Below are positions 47,980 to 59,527 of a stretch of 64,000 bases of DNA, one piece after another. The notes under the pieces were generated by a model, which made no database searches, had not been told where the DNA came from, and saw only the letters and a list, made by a program, of their open reading frames with translations. Location: the NCBI RefSeq assembly GCF_023159225.1, contig NC_063168.1:60367398-60431397 (forward strand), given 5' to 3'. Position numbers and translations under genes: made by a program. Each line of letters opens with the position of its first letter. The first letter of the stretch is position 1. This DNA is from Perognathus longimembris pacificus. Lineage: Eukaryota > Chordata > Mammalia > Rodentia > Heteromyidae.

Positions 47980-48534
47980 AACATTGACCTCGATGTCCAT
48001 CTTCTTAGAAAAAAAGAACAAGTAAAGAGCGAAGAAGGAAGAAAGATTAAACATGGAAATCAATAAAACAGGAACAGAATTACAGGAAAAAATGGATGAT
48101 ATAAAAAGCTGGGCTTTTGAGAACATGAATAAAACTGATAAACCACTATCACACTGGGAAAGGTACAAGTGGCATCACTACTAATTTTATATATCTTTTT
48201 TCAAAGTAAGAGAGTATTATGAAAAATACATTGATAAATTCTGCAACTTAGATGAAATGAGTATTTCTCTTATAGCTACAAACTAGCAACACACAAGATG
48301 AAGTAGATAATCTGAATAGTTCTGTGCCTATCAAGGAAATTTAAAATGTACTTAAAAACCTTCCCACAAAGAAAATTTCAGGCCCCAGATGGCTTCACTG
48401 GCAAATTCTATCTACCACTTAAGGAAGAAATATTACAGATTCTTCATAAGCAATCATAAGGATGAAGAAAAGTGTTTCTGACCAACTTATTCTATTCCAA
48501 AGCAAGCTTTATTGCAAAGGAAAACCAGAGCCAA

Positions 48535-48785
48535 AGCCAGTGACTCATAGCTGCCCGCCTAGCTCCTCAAGAGGCAGAGACTGGTGGGTCTGAGGCCAGA
48601 CTAGTATAAATGTCTTGAGAGTCCATCTCAACGTAAAAATCTGGCTGTGATTGTACACATCTGTCATCCCACCTAATCAGAAAGCAGAAATCACAATCCA
48701 TGCTGACTCTGGCAAAAATGGGAGACCTTATTTGAAAAGTAACTAAAGCATAAGGGTTCAATCCTCAGTATTGTGAAAAATAAAT
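48535..48785 (+). repeat. Dimeric B1-like SINE
   Basis: Two B1-like heads in tandem: gccagtgactcatagctgcc, then ctggctgtgattgtacacat. The 3' end has ggttcaatcctcagtattgt and an (AAAT)n tail, like an ID-type end. Confidence 0.5.
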
Positions 48786-49054
48786 AAATAATAGGAAAAA
48801 ATAAAAAGATTATAAACTTACATACTTCATAAACTCAAAAAACTTTAACGAATTAAACGCAACAGTATTTTAAAAAGAAACACATCATAATTGGATTCTT
48901 TTTATTATTAAAAAGTTTTATTTTTATTATTACAAGTAATACATAATATTTATTGAATTATTATTTAATTGTCCTATGGATGCACAACAGATTGAATACT
49001 CAGAAGTTAATGAAATGGGCCATACTAGCAACACAAAAATAAGAAAGCCCAATC

Positions 49055-49320
49055 CAAAATGTGGTGGTTCATGCCTATAATACTAGTACTCAAAACATTG
49101 AACATAGGGCCTGGGAATATGGCCTAGTGGCAAGAGTGCTTGTCTCGTATATATGAAGCCCTGGGCTTCATATTCCTCAGCACCACATATATAGAAAATG
49201 GCCAGAAGTGGTGCTGTGGCTCAAGTGGCAGAGTGCTAGCCACGAGCCAAAAAAAAAAAAAAAATTTTGAACATAAGGAGCCTGAACATAGGAAACTCTA
49301 TCAAAAATAGATAGATAGAT
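49055..49320 (+). repeat. B1-like SINE split by an IDL-Geo
   Basis: Head tgtggtggttcatgcctata before, tail gaaactctatcaaaaatag and a short GATA run after the nested SINE. Confidence 0.5.
49107..49263 (+). mobile_element. IDL-Geo SINE with truncated Geo monomer
   Basis: The right monomer stops after gagtgctagccacgagcc and runs straight into poly-A, about 55 bases short. Duplication ttgaacata at 49098-49106 and 49267-49275 shows the short form was what inserted. Confidence 0.92.
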
Positions 49321-49414
49321 GGAAAGAATAGATGAAGAAAAGTTTTGACCAAATCCAACACCCATTACTGATTTAATTTTTTTAACTCAATAAAAGCAAA
49401 ACCCTCTCTCTAAG

Positions 49415-49535
49415 GGCATATGGTGGCATACACTTATAATCTCAGCTGTTTGGTAGAGAGAGGCAGAAGGATCCCAACTTCCAGGCCAAGCCAGGCCAGG
49501 TAAAGTTGGAATAAGACTTTGCTTCAAAAAATGAA
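49415..49535 (+). repeat. B1-like monomer
   Basis: gcatatggtggcatacactt, ataatctcagctgtttggta and an A-rich end. Confidence 0.5.
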
Positions 49536-49541
49536 ATCAAG

Positions 49542-49735
49542 GGGCTTGGAATGTGGCTTAGCAGTAGGGTGCTCGCCCCTAGCATGCACAACGCCCTGGG
49601 TTTGGTTCCTTAGCACCACATAAACAGAAAAGGCCAGAAGTGGTACTGTGGCTGAAGAGGAAGAGTGCTAGCCTTAAGCAACAATAACCCTGTGTTCAAG
49701 CCCCACGATTGGCAAAAAAAAAAAAAAAAAAAAAA
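49542..49735 (+). mobile_element. IDL-Geo SINE, older variant
   Basis: Left monomer with ctagcatgcacaacgccctg, linker ataaacagaaaagg, Geo monomer with a small deletion, long A tail. Confidence 0.88.
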
Positions 49736-49765
49736 GGGCGGGGGAAGGAAATCTAAACAAAGGAG

Positions 49766-49815
49766 CTAGAGTTGTGGCTCTAGCAGTAAAGCACTTGCCT
49801 AATGAAGAGACAAAC
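49766..49815 (+). repeat. ID-like fragment
   Basis: gttgtggctctagcagtaaa and gcacttgcctaatgaag; only the 5' part of a monomer. Confidence 0.4.
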
Positions 49816-50023
49816 AAAAAATTCTAACTAGCAAGTAAGGAAAACTTAGCTTCATACACAGAAGCTCTTAAAATATACAGCCAATTATACTTAATGGTGA
49901 AAGAATTCTTTTCCCCTAAAATTTGAAACAAGTATCTACTTGCAAAACTTTTATTCAACAATACAGAGCAGATTCCAGTCAGTTCACTAAAGCAACAAAA
50001 ATGAATATAAAGACTCCAACATA

Positions 50024-50232
50024 AGGGCTGGGAATATGGCCTAGAGGTAGAGTGCTCGCCTAGTATATATGAACCCCTGGGTTTGATTCCTCAGCACCAT
50101 GATATATAGAAAAAGTCACAAGTGGCACTGTGGGTCAAGTGGTAGAGTGCTATCCTTGAGCAAAAAGAAGCCAGGGATAGTGCTCAGGCCCTGTGTTCAA
50201 GCCCCAGGACTGGTATTTAAAAAAAAAAACAA
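50024..50232 (+). mobile_element. IDL-Geo SINE
   Basis: Complete dimer. Imperfect flank match gactccaacata / gaatacaacata suggests an old target duplication. Confidence 0.92.
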
Positions 50233-50314
50233 AAAAAGAATACAACATAGACACGAAGAACTAAAACTATCATTCACAGATTACATAATTTTCTATGTAG
50301 AAAAAGGTTAGGAA

Positions 50315-50522
50315 GGGCTGGGGATATGGCCTAGTGGCAAGAGTGCTTGCCTCGCATACACGAAGCCCTGGGTTCAATTCCCCAGCACCACATATATAGA
50401 AAACGGCCAGAAGAGGCGCTGTGGCTCAAGTGGCAGAGTGCTGCTAGCCTTGAGCAAAAAGAAGCAAGGGACAGTGCTCAGACCTTGAGTCCAAGCCCCA
50501 GGACTGGAAAAAAAAAAGAAAA
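50315..50522 (+). mobile_element. IDL-Geo SINE
   Basis: Target duplication agaaaaaggttaggaa at 50299-50314 and 50523-50538. A 3-bp duplication in the Geo monomer (gtgctgctagcc). Confidence 0.96.
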
Positions 50523-50572
50523 AGAAAAAGGTTAGGAAATCTATCAACAATTATAACTCATGCATGAGTATA

Positions 50573-50965
50573 AAGGTTAATTTTGATAGTCAACTTCACT
50601 AGATTTAGAAGCCCCTCAATTGAAGAACACCTGGATGTGTAGGTGATGGTGTTTCCAAAAACAGAACAGGAGTGCTCTGACCTAGTAAGTAGATTAATCC
50701 ACTGACAGATTTGCAATATAACAGTGTTAATAACAGGGGTGTGGGCAAGTTAGAGAAAGTAGGTCACTGGAAGTATCCTGGCTTTTCTCTGCTTCCTGAC
50801 CAGCATGATGTAAACAGCTCTGCCTCCCACAGCCTTGCCCCCTCGAGGCACGCCTTTCCACCAAGAAGGACTAATACCTTGGAAACTGTTAAGTCAAATA
50901 AGTGCTCCCTTTAAATTATTCTTAGGTATTTTAGTCACAGTGATACAAAGTCTGATTAACTTAAT
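50573..50965 (+). mobile_element. LTR-like ancient repeat within old L1
   Basis: ttttgatagtcaacttcact, gtgatggtgtttccaaaaac, gcttcctgaccagcatgatg and ttcttaggtattttagtcac follow the order of a widespread mammalian repeat, probably related to that at 22000. Class not certain. Confidence 0.5.
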
Positions 50966-51661
50966 TAATATATTTCCAGGACCAAAGTTCAATAGATGTT
51001 TTTAAGTTAAAAAAAAAAAGGGTTTCAGATTTAGAACCAGGTATGGGGAACTGGAAAGCTCCATGTTGTTAAGATATTTAATTATCTCCATGTTGATCTG
51101 CAGATTCCATAAAACCCTAAAATCATTTATATAGCATTTTACAAGATGAGCCTAAAATTTCTATGGAAATTCTATTTGCATTTCTAGGTTATTTACCTGG
51201 AACAGCCAAAACAGCTTTGCAAAAGATGTTAGATTTACATGACCTTGTTTGTTGTATTTGCTTAAGGACAGAAATGAAGGGAATACAATAGTCTAGAAAT
51301 AGACCTACACATGAATGGTTAAAAAACAAATACGTGGTCAAAATTAGCTCAAACACAATCAACAATGCCAGAACTATGCCTATGAATAACTAGAGCACTC
51401 ATAAATTACTGGAAGGAGTGCAAAATGGTAGAACTATTCTTCAAATAATGTACTACATACTTATGAAGTCAAACACATACTTAGCTTACAACACAGTAAT
51501 ATTGTTAGTAGATATTTCCCCAGGTAAAATAAAAACATATTCTCACAAAAGGTACCTACAAAAATGCAATGGCAACTTTATTCATAATAGCCAAAAATAG
51601 GAAATAAAAAAGCTATAGTATAGACATATAATGTTATTCTACGCAGAAATAAAGCAAAGTG

Positions 51662-51790
51662 ATAGTGACTATGGTAGTGTATGCTAATAATCCCAGCACT
51701 CAGGAGGCTGAGGCCAGAGAATTCCAAGCTCGCAGCCAGTCTGGGATACATTGAGAGACCCTATCTCAAAAAGCAAACAAAACACTGACA
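51662..51790 (+). repeat. B1 SINE
   Basis: The best preserved B1 here: aataatcccagcactcagga, gctgaggccagagaattcca, gagaccctatctcaaaaagc. Confidence 0.75.
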
Positions 51791-52017
51791 TATGGATCAA
51801 CCTCAAAACAGAATGTAGAAGAACCTATACATCAAAAACTACAAAGTATATGAATCCATTTTATGAAATTTTAAAGCAGGTTGGTTAACATGGATTCACA
51901 ATTTCAGAGGAAGATGGAGGAGGGAGGAAACAGTGTATTTGGACTGTGTTTTGTTTACAGGTATTTACAATTGTCCAAATTCATGCAACTTTATACTTAA
52001 AATGGGTACATTTTGAA

Positions 52018-52455
52018 TCAGGTACTGGTGGCTCACACCTGTAATCCTGGTTATCCTGATAGGGCTGAAAATAAAAGGGTTGAGGTTCCAGGACAGTCCA
52101 GGCAGAAAACTTTGAGAGACCTCACCTCAACTACTATGCCCAGCACCGTGGTATCCGTCAGTCATCCTAACTATATAGGTGGCTGATATTGAGAGAATTA
52201 TGCTTCCAGACCAGCCTGGGTGACAAAGTCCACTAGACTCCATCTCAACAGACTCTATCTCAGTAGAAGCTGTATATTGTTGCACATGCTACAACAGGAA
52301 ACCTAAAACAGGAGGATCACTGTACAGACAGTAAGTGAAATCCTATCTCAGAAATAACCAGCACGGTGCTAGAGTAGCAGCTTAGCTCTTAGAAGTATCT
52401 GTCTAGCAAGTGCAAGACCCTGAGTTCAAGCCCCAGTTCCACAAAAGAATATATA
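52018..52455 (+). repeat. Tandem B1-like multimer ending in an ID-like unit
   Basis: Three consecutive B1-like heads or bodies (ggctcacacctgtaatcctg at 52030; cagcaccgtggtatccgtca at 52141; aggaggatcactgtacag near 52310) and then an ID-like monomer with ctagcaagtgcaagaccctg and gagttcaagccccagttcc. Attached to the end of the old L1. Confidence 0.5.
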
Positions 52456-55091
52456 TAAGCAAGTATACCATACTAAAGTTAACATTAAAAATGAGTGTGA
52501 TATTGTGTTAAATGAAATAATGTGTGATAATCTGACTTTCTATAACCCAATCAAATCAGCTTGCAATTATATCTTTCAACCACTTGTTAATAAATAGTAA
52601 TCAACATAAAGGTCAGATTATATTTATGTACTGTAACTAAACTGACTTCAAAAACTTAAGTATTTCTAATACTCTATGAATTCTAAGAAAATACAATATT
52701 CTGAAACACCAAGACAAAGGAATCCTGAAAAAACTATGGGAGAGGAAAGTGTCTAATTCACAAAATTAGCACCTCTTACTTGCCTTTCAATGAGCAATTT
52801 TTTAGAACATTCACTAAATCAAAGGTGACCTACCTCCCTAATTAGTCTCTAAAAATATCTTGAATGCTAGATAATAATAATCTTTAAGTAAATGAATCTT
52901 TTTAAAAAAAGATAAAAATACACAGTGCCACCAAGGAAAATTGCAATGCCTCTCAGCATGATACCAATACTAATCCTGGATGCAAGTGTCCAGGTTTTTT
53001 TTGTTTTTTTCCCATTTAGCTCAACTGTTGCAAGTAAAAGTAAAAAGCAATTACCTACTACAGTCCTTACAAGATATCTTGAAGACAGGAGAGAGCTGGC
53101 CACAGGAACCTCTAAACAGCAAGAAAGCACATTCATACAGTACAGAGTTGTGAATGCAAATGACCCACATATGTATCACAAGACAGGCTATGTTATTATT
53201 TGCTTGGGTTGTCCTCTGAAAGCCCAAACACTGTGAAGTAAAGCAGAGGCTAGCAAGTCAGTGCTGGGGGAACAATACAATGAGCAAAGCAGTTTTGAAG
53301 ATGTTTGACATGTGCCATTAGTTGAGCTCCAACTGGGGTAGACTGTGGAAAAGAAATGTCAGGCTGTGACTGGCCTTGAATGTTAGGCTAAAGGATGCAG
53401 TTCAGAGAAATACTGAGGGGAAAGCAGCAGGGGCTAAAGAAGCACAATGACTTCATTAACATTTTTCAAACAAGTTAATCATTTCAAACAGTAAAGAGAT
53501 TTTTTTTTCATGAAATAACACCGCCACCCCAGCAGCTGCAGAGAGACACTGTAAGTAAGGTGTAATAGCAAAAAAGAAAGCAGAGTATGAAATTCTTGTA
53601 GATAAGATTAAATCAATGTAATGTTGGTATCTTTTTCAGCTGACACACAAACCTTCCCATACCACGCACAACTGGCTCTTTCAGGTACCCAGAAGCTTGG
53701 TTACCAGCTGTGCGACAGCCAGCCAACATAGCCACGCCCACAGTGTTATTATACTGTGCCATATGAGCAGGTTTGTAGAGAACAATGAACCAAAAGAAAA
53801 AAAAAAAGAATACTCTGAGCTTACTACACTGATTAATATGTAATAGATCTCAGATGTCAAAGAAGCATTATATGAAAGCGCATAGGCATGTGCACACATG
53901 TGCAGCTGCCAAACCATGCAAGGATATATATGTATTGAAATGAAATTTAGGTTGGGTAAACGGAGTGAAAAACAAGTTATGGAACACTATTTTCAACTTG
54001 TCTTTAAAAATCTTTTCATATGTTTATCCACTGCTTTATTAGTATATTCTATTTAAATAGCCATTCTGAGATTAGTTTCATTTTGTTTTAATCACTGCCC
54101 AAAAATCATCTATTTAAATTTAGAAATGCATTCCTTGTAAATGAAAAGTAATTTTATACTGCCATGTCCTCCATGAGGACATGGGAAGAAATGTATTATC
54201 CAAATCATGATCTAATTTTTTAAGCTTTTTCTTGTGAAGGGGAAGTATTTCAACTTCAAAAATCTTTAAAGATAATTTTTTAGCATGACTTCTTCACTGC
54301 TGCAAATGGTTCTGATAAATATTCATCATTTCTCTCAGATGATAAACAACAGGATGGCTCTATTGTTTAAAAAAACAAAGGGAAATGTCTATTGTCTTCT
54401 GGAAGCTCTTAGAAAGAATTCATGAGACAGAGTACCAGGTACCTCTTGGGTACCTGCCTGCAACTTACCTGTGATATACATGACAAAAACTCCTAGCCAC
54501 AGAACTATATCACAATTGGTCACTCCATCTCAGCTGTCAATGAGACCCTCTCATGCAAAATTTAGACTTTCTGACTTCTTTTCTAGTCTAGAATTGAATT
54601 GTCCATGTCACTGAGGAATGGGCTCGGGAAGTCATTTTCATCCAATGTAAAGAGAAACAAAAATCTGGGAAAAGAATAGTAAAGTGAGCCAAGTGACAAC
54701 AAAATATACTGCACAAAAGGACACAGATGCCAACTGGCTACTTTGTAGTGTGGCTGCCAGCCTGCCAATCCCTGCTTCAGTCTCTGAGAGGCTTGGCTAT
54801 CCTCTTACCCCCGAGGCACGGTGAAATTATCTTGATTCCTTATAAAGACAACTAAATAAATTCTTTAATCTATGTTTGTTCCAATGGGAACTTCTAAACC
54901 AAACAGTCCTTGATTAAAAGAAATTGTTAGTATGAAATATAGAAATTTAAACCAAAGATAATTTTGAATTTGAAAAACACTTGTTAGCAAACTGATTTCC
55001 TAGCCACAGACTTGCTCACTGTCACTTACAATATTTCAATAATCTCTCTTCATAGTTGCATGAAGTGTTAAAGAATTTGCAGAATAAAGAT
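52456..55091. other. Unassigned intron, 2.6 kb
   Basis: No repeat or gene recognised with confidence. The hydrophobic frame on the minus strand at 52867-53136 has no family match I know. Confidence 0.45.
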
Positions 55092-55324
55092 CTTTCTTTT
55101 GTCAGTCATGGGCCTTAAACTCAGGGTTTGAGCACTGTCCCTGAGCTCTTTACTCAAGGCTACTACTCTAAGTACTAGCCACACAGCTCTACTCCTGGTT
55201 TTTGAGTAGTTAATTGTAGTTAAGAGTCTCATGTGAACTTTTCTGCCCCAGCTGGCTTCAAACCACAAACCTCACATCTCAGCCTTCTGAGTAGCTAGGA
55301 TTACAGGCATGAGCCACCTGGCGA
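55092..55324 (-). repeat. Chimeric B1-Geo SINE
   Basis: Reverse-oriented head (gtagctaggattacaggcat on plus) and Geo part (gagcactgtccctgagctct on plus). Confidence 0.75.
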
Positions 55325-56789
55325 ATAAAGGTTTTTAACTTCCTCATCAAATCTCATTACTGCTAGATCCAAAGTAAGTACATTCTTAATTCCATAAATC
55401 TTACTACACTTCTTGAAATGCCAGGCACTAAGCTAGAGATTGGAAATAATATATAAGCAAAACTGACTTGCTCACTGTCCTATTTAAGTAAGATACACAC
55501 ATGTATATACATGTATACGCAAACATACCTATAACTAGCATAACATGTACACACATATGCATTCATACCTAGCATAACTAGAGTGTCTATTTTGGCAATT
55601 ATAAGTTTATAATAAATGAAACTCATGGCTTTTTCTCTATGAATTTTGCTGTCATTGCTAAGTATTTTCAGTAGTGTGGCCTTAGACATTAACATGCACT
55701 TTAATCAAATGAATCTTAATCACTGAAGATCCACAGCCCTACCACTGTTTAAGTAAGTATGAGCTGTGTCTTCTACAATTGTAAAGTTCAAGGCTTCTCC
55801 TTCAGACTGCTATCCTTGAACAGACTTACACAACTCGGTGGCAGTTATAAGCCAGCAGCAGTCTCCTCACAATTGAAAGAGCTGAAGAAAAAACAACAAC
55901 GTTCCTAATGTACTATCATCATCTGGCATTTTTAATTTCAATTATTTCATTTTGAATGTGGGTAATTCTATAGAATCATTTCATGAATTCAGAGGTCAAG
56001 ATATAACCTCTCCTTTGCCTTTCATTCTTTTTATCATTAACTACACAAAGTTCCCTTTATCCACAGATGCTAAAACAGATTTATAGTGCTATTTGCTAAT
56101 ACACAAAATATTCTGAAATATGAATTTTAGTTACATGCCATTTTCAAAATCTGCTTTCAGAGGGCAAAGTAAGATACATAAAGAAAAATCTGTGTCTAAC
56201 CCCATATCTACAAAGTAAAGTGTGGCCTTTGTGCTCATTAAGTACAATGTTCCAATACAAAGTCCTCAAATAATAACTTCTAAAGACTGGATTTCTGCTA
56301 GCAAAAGGCTGTTACAAGTACCAGGACTCTACATTTTTCATAATTTTATAAGCAATGAAAAATCTGATCACTATCATCAATTCATGCATTCATTCCATTT
56401 CTTCCACAAATATTTAATCTCTACTGTACCAGGAATTAAAGATATAATTTAATTTTTAAAAAGTCACTATCTCCACTTTACTGAGCTTCATGTTATAAAA
56501 TAAAATCACTATAAATTCCAAATACTTTGAATTAGTCATGGCCAAAATTATAGTTTTAAGTATATATAGTAGTTTTCACTAGATTTAACCAGAAACTTTA
56601 GATAAACAAATTGTTTGCAGAAAAGTTTTTAAGACCACAAAGCACTGAGCTAGTCATTACCATTCACTAAGAAGAAAACAGAGAAAGAACAGATATATCT
56701 ATTACTTACCATAGAGTACAACTTAAATCTATTCTTATTCATTTTCCTTGTCATAAAATTAAGTTTCTGTCTAGGTCTCTAACTCCCCC
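55325..56789. other. Mostly unassigned intron
   Basis: Faint ancient-repeat traces at 55415-55500 (aatgccaggcactaagctag) and 56385-56520 (cttccacaaatatttaatct). Neither is strong enough to classify. Confidence 0.4.
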
Positions 56790-57268
56790 CCACCTTTCTT
56801 TTGTACTGGCATTGGGGCTTGAACTCAGAGCCTAGGCACTGTCCCTCAGCGTTTTTTTTTGTTTTGTTTTGTTTTTCTGGCCAGTCCTGGGGCTTGGACT
56901 CAGGGCCTGAGCACTGTCCCTGGCTTCTTTTTTGCTCATGGCTAGCACTCTGCCACTTGAGCCACAGCACCACTTCTGGCCATTTTCTGTATATGTGGTA
57001 CTGGGGAATTGAACCCAGGGCCTCATGTATACGAGGCAAGCACTCTTGCCACTAGGCCATATCCCCAGCCCATCCCTCAGCGTTTTTGCTTAAGGCTAGA
57101 ACTCTACCTCTTGAGACATACCTCAACTCCTGGCTTTTTGCTAGTTAGCTGCAAATAAAAATCTAATACACTTTCCTGGCTATGCTGGCTTCACATCGCA
57201 GGTAATCTCAGCCTCCTGAGTTGCTAGGATTACAGATTACAGCTAGGATTAGAATTACAGCCACTGGC
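56790..57268 (-). repeat. Chimeric B1-Geo SINE split by an IDL-Geo
   Basis: Geo part at 56790-56850, continued at 57087-57140, then the reversed B1 head with ctcctgagttgctaggatta at 57213 and a local repeat of attacagctaggatt. Confidence 0.75.
56857..57072 (-). mobile_element. IDL-Geo SINE, minus strand
   Basis: Target duplication tccctcagcgttttt at 56842-56856 and 57073-57087, inside a B1-Geo element, which dates it as younger than the chimera. Confidence 0.95.
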
Positions 57269-57296
57269 AACCACATTTATTAAAATGCTTGTTGTT

Positions 57297-57483
57297 GGGA
57301 CTGGGAATGTGGCTTAGTGGTAGAGTGCTTACCTAGCATGCATGAAGCCCTGGGTTCAATTCCTCAGCATCACATGAACAGAAAAGGCCCGAAGTCATGC
57401 TGTAGCTCAAGTGCTAGCCTTAAGCAAAAAGAAGGCAGGGAAGGCCCTGTGTTTAAGCCCCAGGACTGGCAAAAAAAAAAAAA
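57297..57483 (+). mobile_element. IDL-Geo SINE, older variant with deletions
   Basis: Left monomer cctagcatgcatgaagccct. The Geo monomer is missing internal bases (agctcaagtgctagcc). Short duplication gcttgtt. Confidence 0.88.
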
Positions 57484-57756
57484 GCTTGTTACTGAGAATG
57501 GTATTTATTCACCTAAAAATAAATGTTACAATGGTTATAGAAAGTTGAAGTCAATGACAAATCTTCTGATAATTACCACTTTGTCATTGAGCTTGGAGAT
57601 AATAATGGAGTTAAGGCTACAAATATAAAAATAGGAATATACATTAAGTATTTCATCTTTTCTAAAAGTTATTAAGTAAAATAATTGTAGAGCAATGCAA
57701 GATCTCACTGTTCTCTGAGAAAGAAAAGCAATGTCTTTAAAAATTCAAGACTTATC

Positions 57757-57990
57757 TGGGTGCCGGTGGCTCATGCTTGTAATCCTAGCTACTCAGGAGG
57801 CTGAGATCTAACTATCACGATTTGAAGCCAGCCTGGGCAGGAAAGTTTGTGAGACTCTTATCTCCAATAAACTACTCAAATAAGCTGGAAGTAGCACTCA
57901 GGTTCAAGTGGTCGAGCACTAGTCTTGAGCAAAAGAAGCTCTAGGACATCACCTAAACCCAGAGTTCAAACTCCAGGACTGGCAAAAAAT
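57757..57990 (+). repeat. Chimeric B1-Geo SINE
   Basis: gtgccggtggctcatgcttg, tgagactcttatctccaata, then a Geo-like tail (aagtggtcgagcactagtct, gagttcaaactccaggactg). Confidence 0.8.
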
Positions 57991-58066
57991 AAATAAATAT
58001 ATGTATATATATGCATATGTATATGTATATGTATATATGTGTATATATACATATATATGCATATAA
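57986..58066. repeat. (TA)/(TATG)n microsatellite from SINE tail
   Basis: AT-only dinucleotide tract with regular G interruptions that grows out of the A tail of the preceding SINE. Confidence 0.85.
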
Positions 58067-58315
58067 ATTAATGATACAAATTGTTTGCTCCATACAACAA
58101 ATCTGGGTTTATATAGTGTCTTTTAGTTATATAGTGTCTTTTGTTCTATGAGTTTCAGATTATGCAGAGGATCATTACCCTAATTACTGAGTTATAGTGT
58201 TCCACATAACAGCTACTATAGACACACCATAACTCACGCCCACCCAGAAATATTAGTGAAAGATTATAAACAGAATTAATTTTGAAATCATTTTCAAGAT
58301 AGTAAAATTACAAAG

Positions 58316-58531
58316 AGGGCTGAGAATATGGCCTAGTGGTAGAGAGCTTGCCTCTCATACTTGTAGCCCTGGGTTTGATTCCTCAGCACCACATATATAT
58401 TAAAAAAAAAAAAAAAAAAAACAGAAGTGCTACTGTGACTCAAGTGGTAGAGTGCTAACCTTGAACAAAAAGAAGCCAGGGATAGTGCTCAGGCCCTGAG
58501 TTCAAATCCCAGGATTGGCAATAAAAAAAAG
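58316..58531 (+). mobile_element. IDL-Geo SINE with expanded A20 linker
   Basis: The linker between the monomers is a run of about 20 A (58402-58421) instead of about 10 mixed bases. Duplication ttacaaag at 58308-58315 and 58532-58539. Confidence 0.93.
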
Positions 58532-58754
58532 TTACAAAGAAAGAAATCTGAAATGATCATAGACTAAATACCACCCAATTTATATGAACAGGTAGAACAA
58601 TACAAGTCAAATAAAGGCTCAATTGATCTTTACTTAAGTCTTAACTATTGTTCAAAGGACTTACTGTGATTTCCTAAATTTATGTAAATTCTAAAGTGCT
58701 TACAATCAGAGAACAATGATTTATAATTCATGTAACTGATTAGACTTACTTTTT

Positions 58755-59060
58755 ATGTCTTTTTTTATGATACTGGGTTTTGAATATAGGGCCTGAGCCT
58801 TGTTAGGCAGGTTCTCTCCTACTTGGTCCATATTCCTGTCCTTTTTGCTTTAGTTACGTTTCTCTGCCCAAATTAAGCTGGACTGTGATCCTTCTGTGTA
58901 TATCTCCTGCCTAGCTGGAATGACAGACATATGGTCCCCAGCTTGTTGGTTGAGATAAAAGATCTTGCTAATTTTTTGCCAGGACTAAGCTCCAACTTTC
59001 ATCCTCCCTATCTCCACTTCCCAAGAGGTTAACATTTCAAGGATTAGGCACTGCAGCCAA
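58755..59060 (-). repeat. B1/ID-like composite, old
   Basis: Reverse-oriented ID-like part (58760-58845) followed by one or two B1-like parts (tgcctagctggaatgacaga at 58909). Confidence 0.42.
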
Positions 59061-59293
59061 TCTCACATTGCCAAGATCTTAACAAACAATGCCCATCTAG
59101 AAATGTATGCAGTTTATGGCCTGACCTCCATACCAAAGCACTGAGGAACTCCAGAGGATATAAATTTGACAGTTAAACTTTTAAGACAAGAGGCCAAATG
59201 CCATGCTAAACACTATACTTTCCTAAAACCTACAGGAAGTTTATACATTAAAACATTTCTCTGAAATCTGTTGAGTAAAATCTCCTGACTCTG

Positions 59294-59511
59294 GGGGCTA
59301 GGGATATGGCCTAGTGGCAACAGTGCTTGCCTCGTATACATGAGGCCCTGGGTTCAATTCCCCAGCACCACATATACAGAAAATGGCCAGAAGTGGCGCA
59401 GTGGCTCAAGTGGCAGAGTGATAGCCTTGAGCAAGAAGAAGCCAGGGACAGTGCTCAGGCCCTGAGTCCAAGCCCCAGGACTGGCCAAAAAAAAAAAAAA
59501 AAATGGAAAAC
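59294..59511 (+). mobile_element. IDL-Geo SINE
   Basis: Target duplication aaatctcctgactctg at 59278-59293 and 59512-59527 (16 bp, perfect). Confidence 0.96.
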
Positions 59512-59527
59512 AAATCTCCTGACTCTG

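Larger units (their letters stand above)
46640..52015 (+). mobile_element. Old L1 (L1M-like) broken by about ten later insertions
   Basis: ORF2 and 3' UTR pieces occur in collinear order at 46640-46966, 47170-47840, 47980-48530, about 49816-50023, 50233-50314, 50970-51660 and 51790-52015. Landmarks: cagatggcttcactggcaaa (48388), acttaatggtgaaagaattc (49890), attcataatagccaaaa (51580). All frames are broken. Confidence 0.72.

Noticed and set aside
52867..53136. Minus-strand open frame of 89 codons with hydrophobic stretches that looks like a small membrane protein or exon
   Set aside because: No family I recognise, no convincing splice acceptor/donor pair, and hydrophobic character is expected from T-rich sequence read in this strand.
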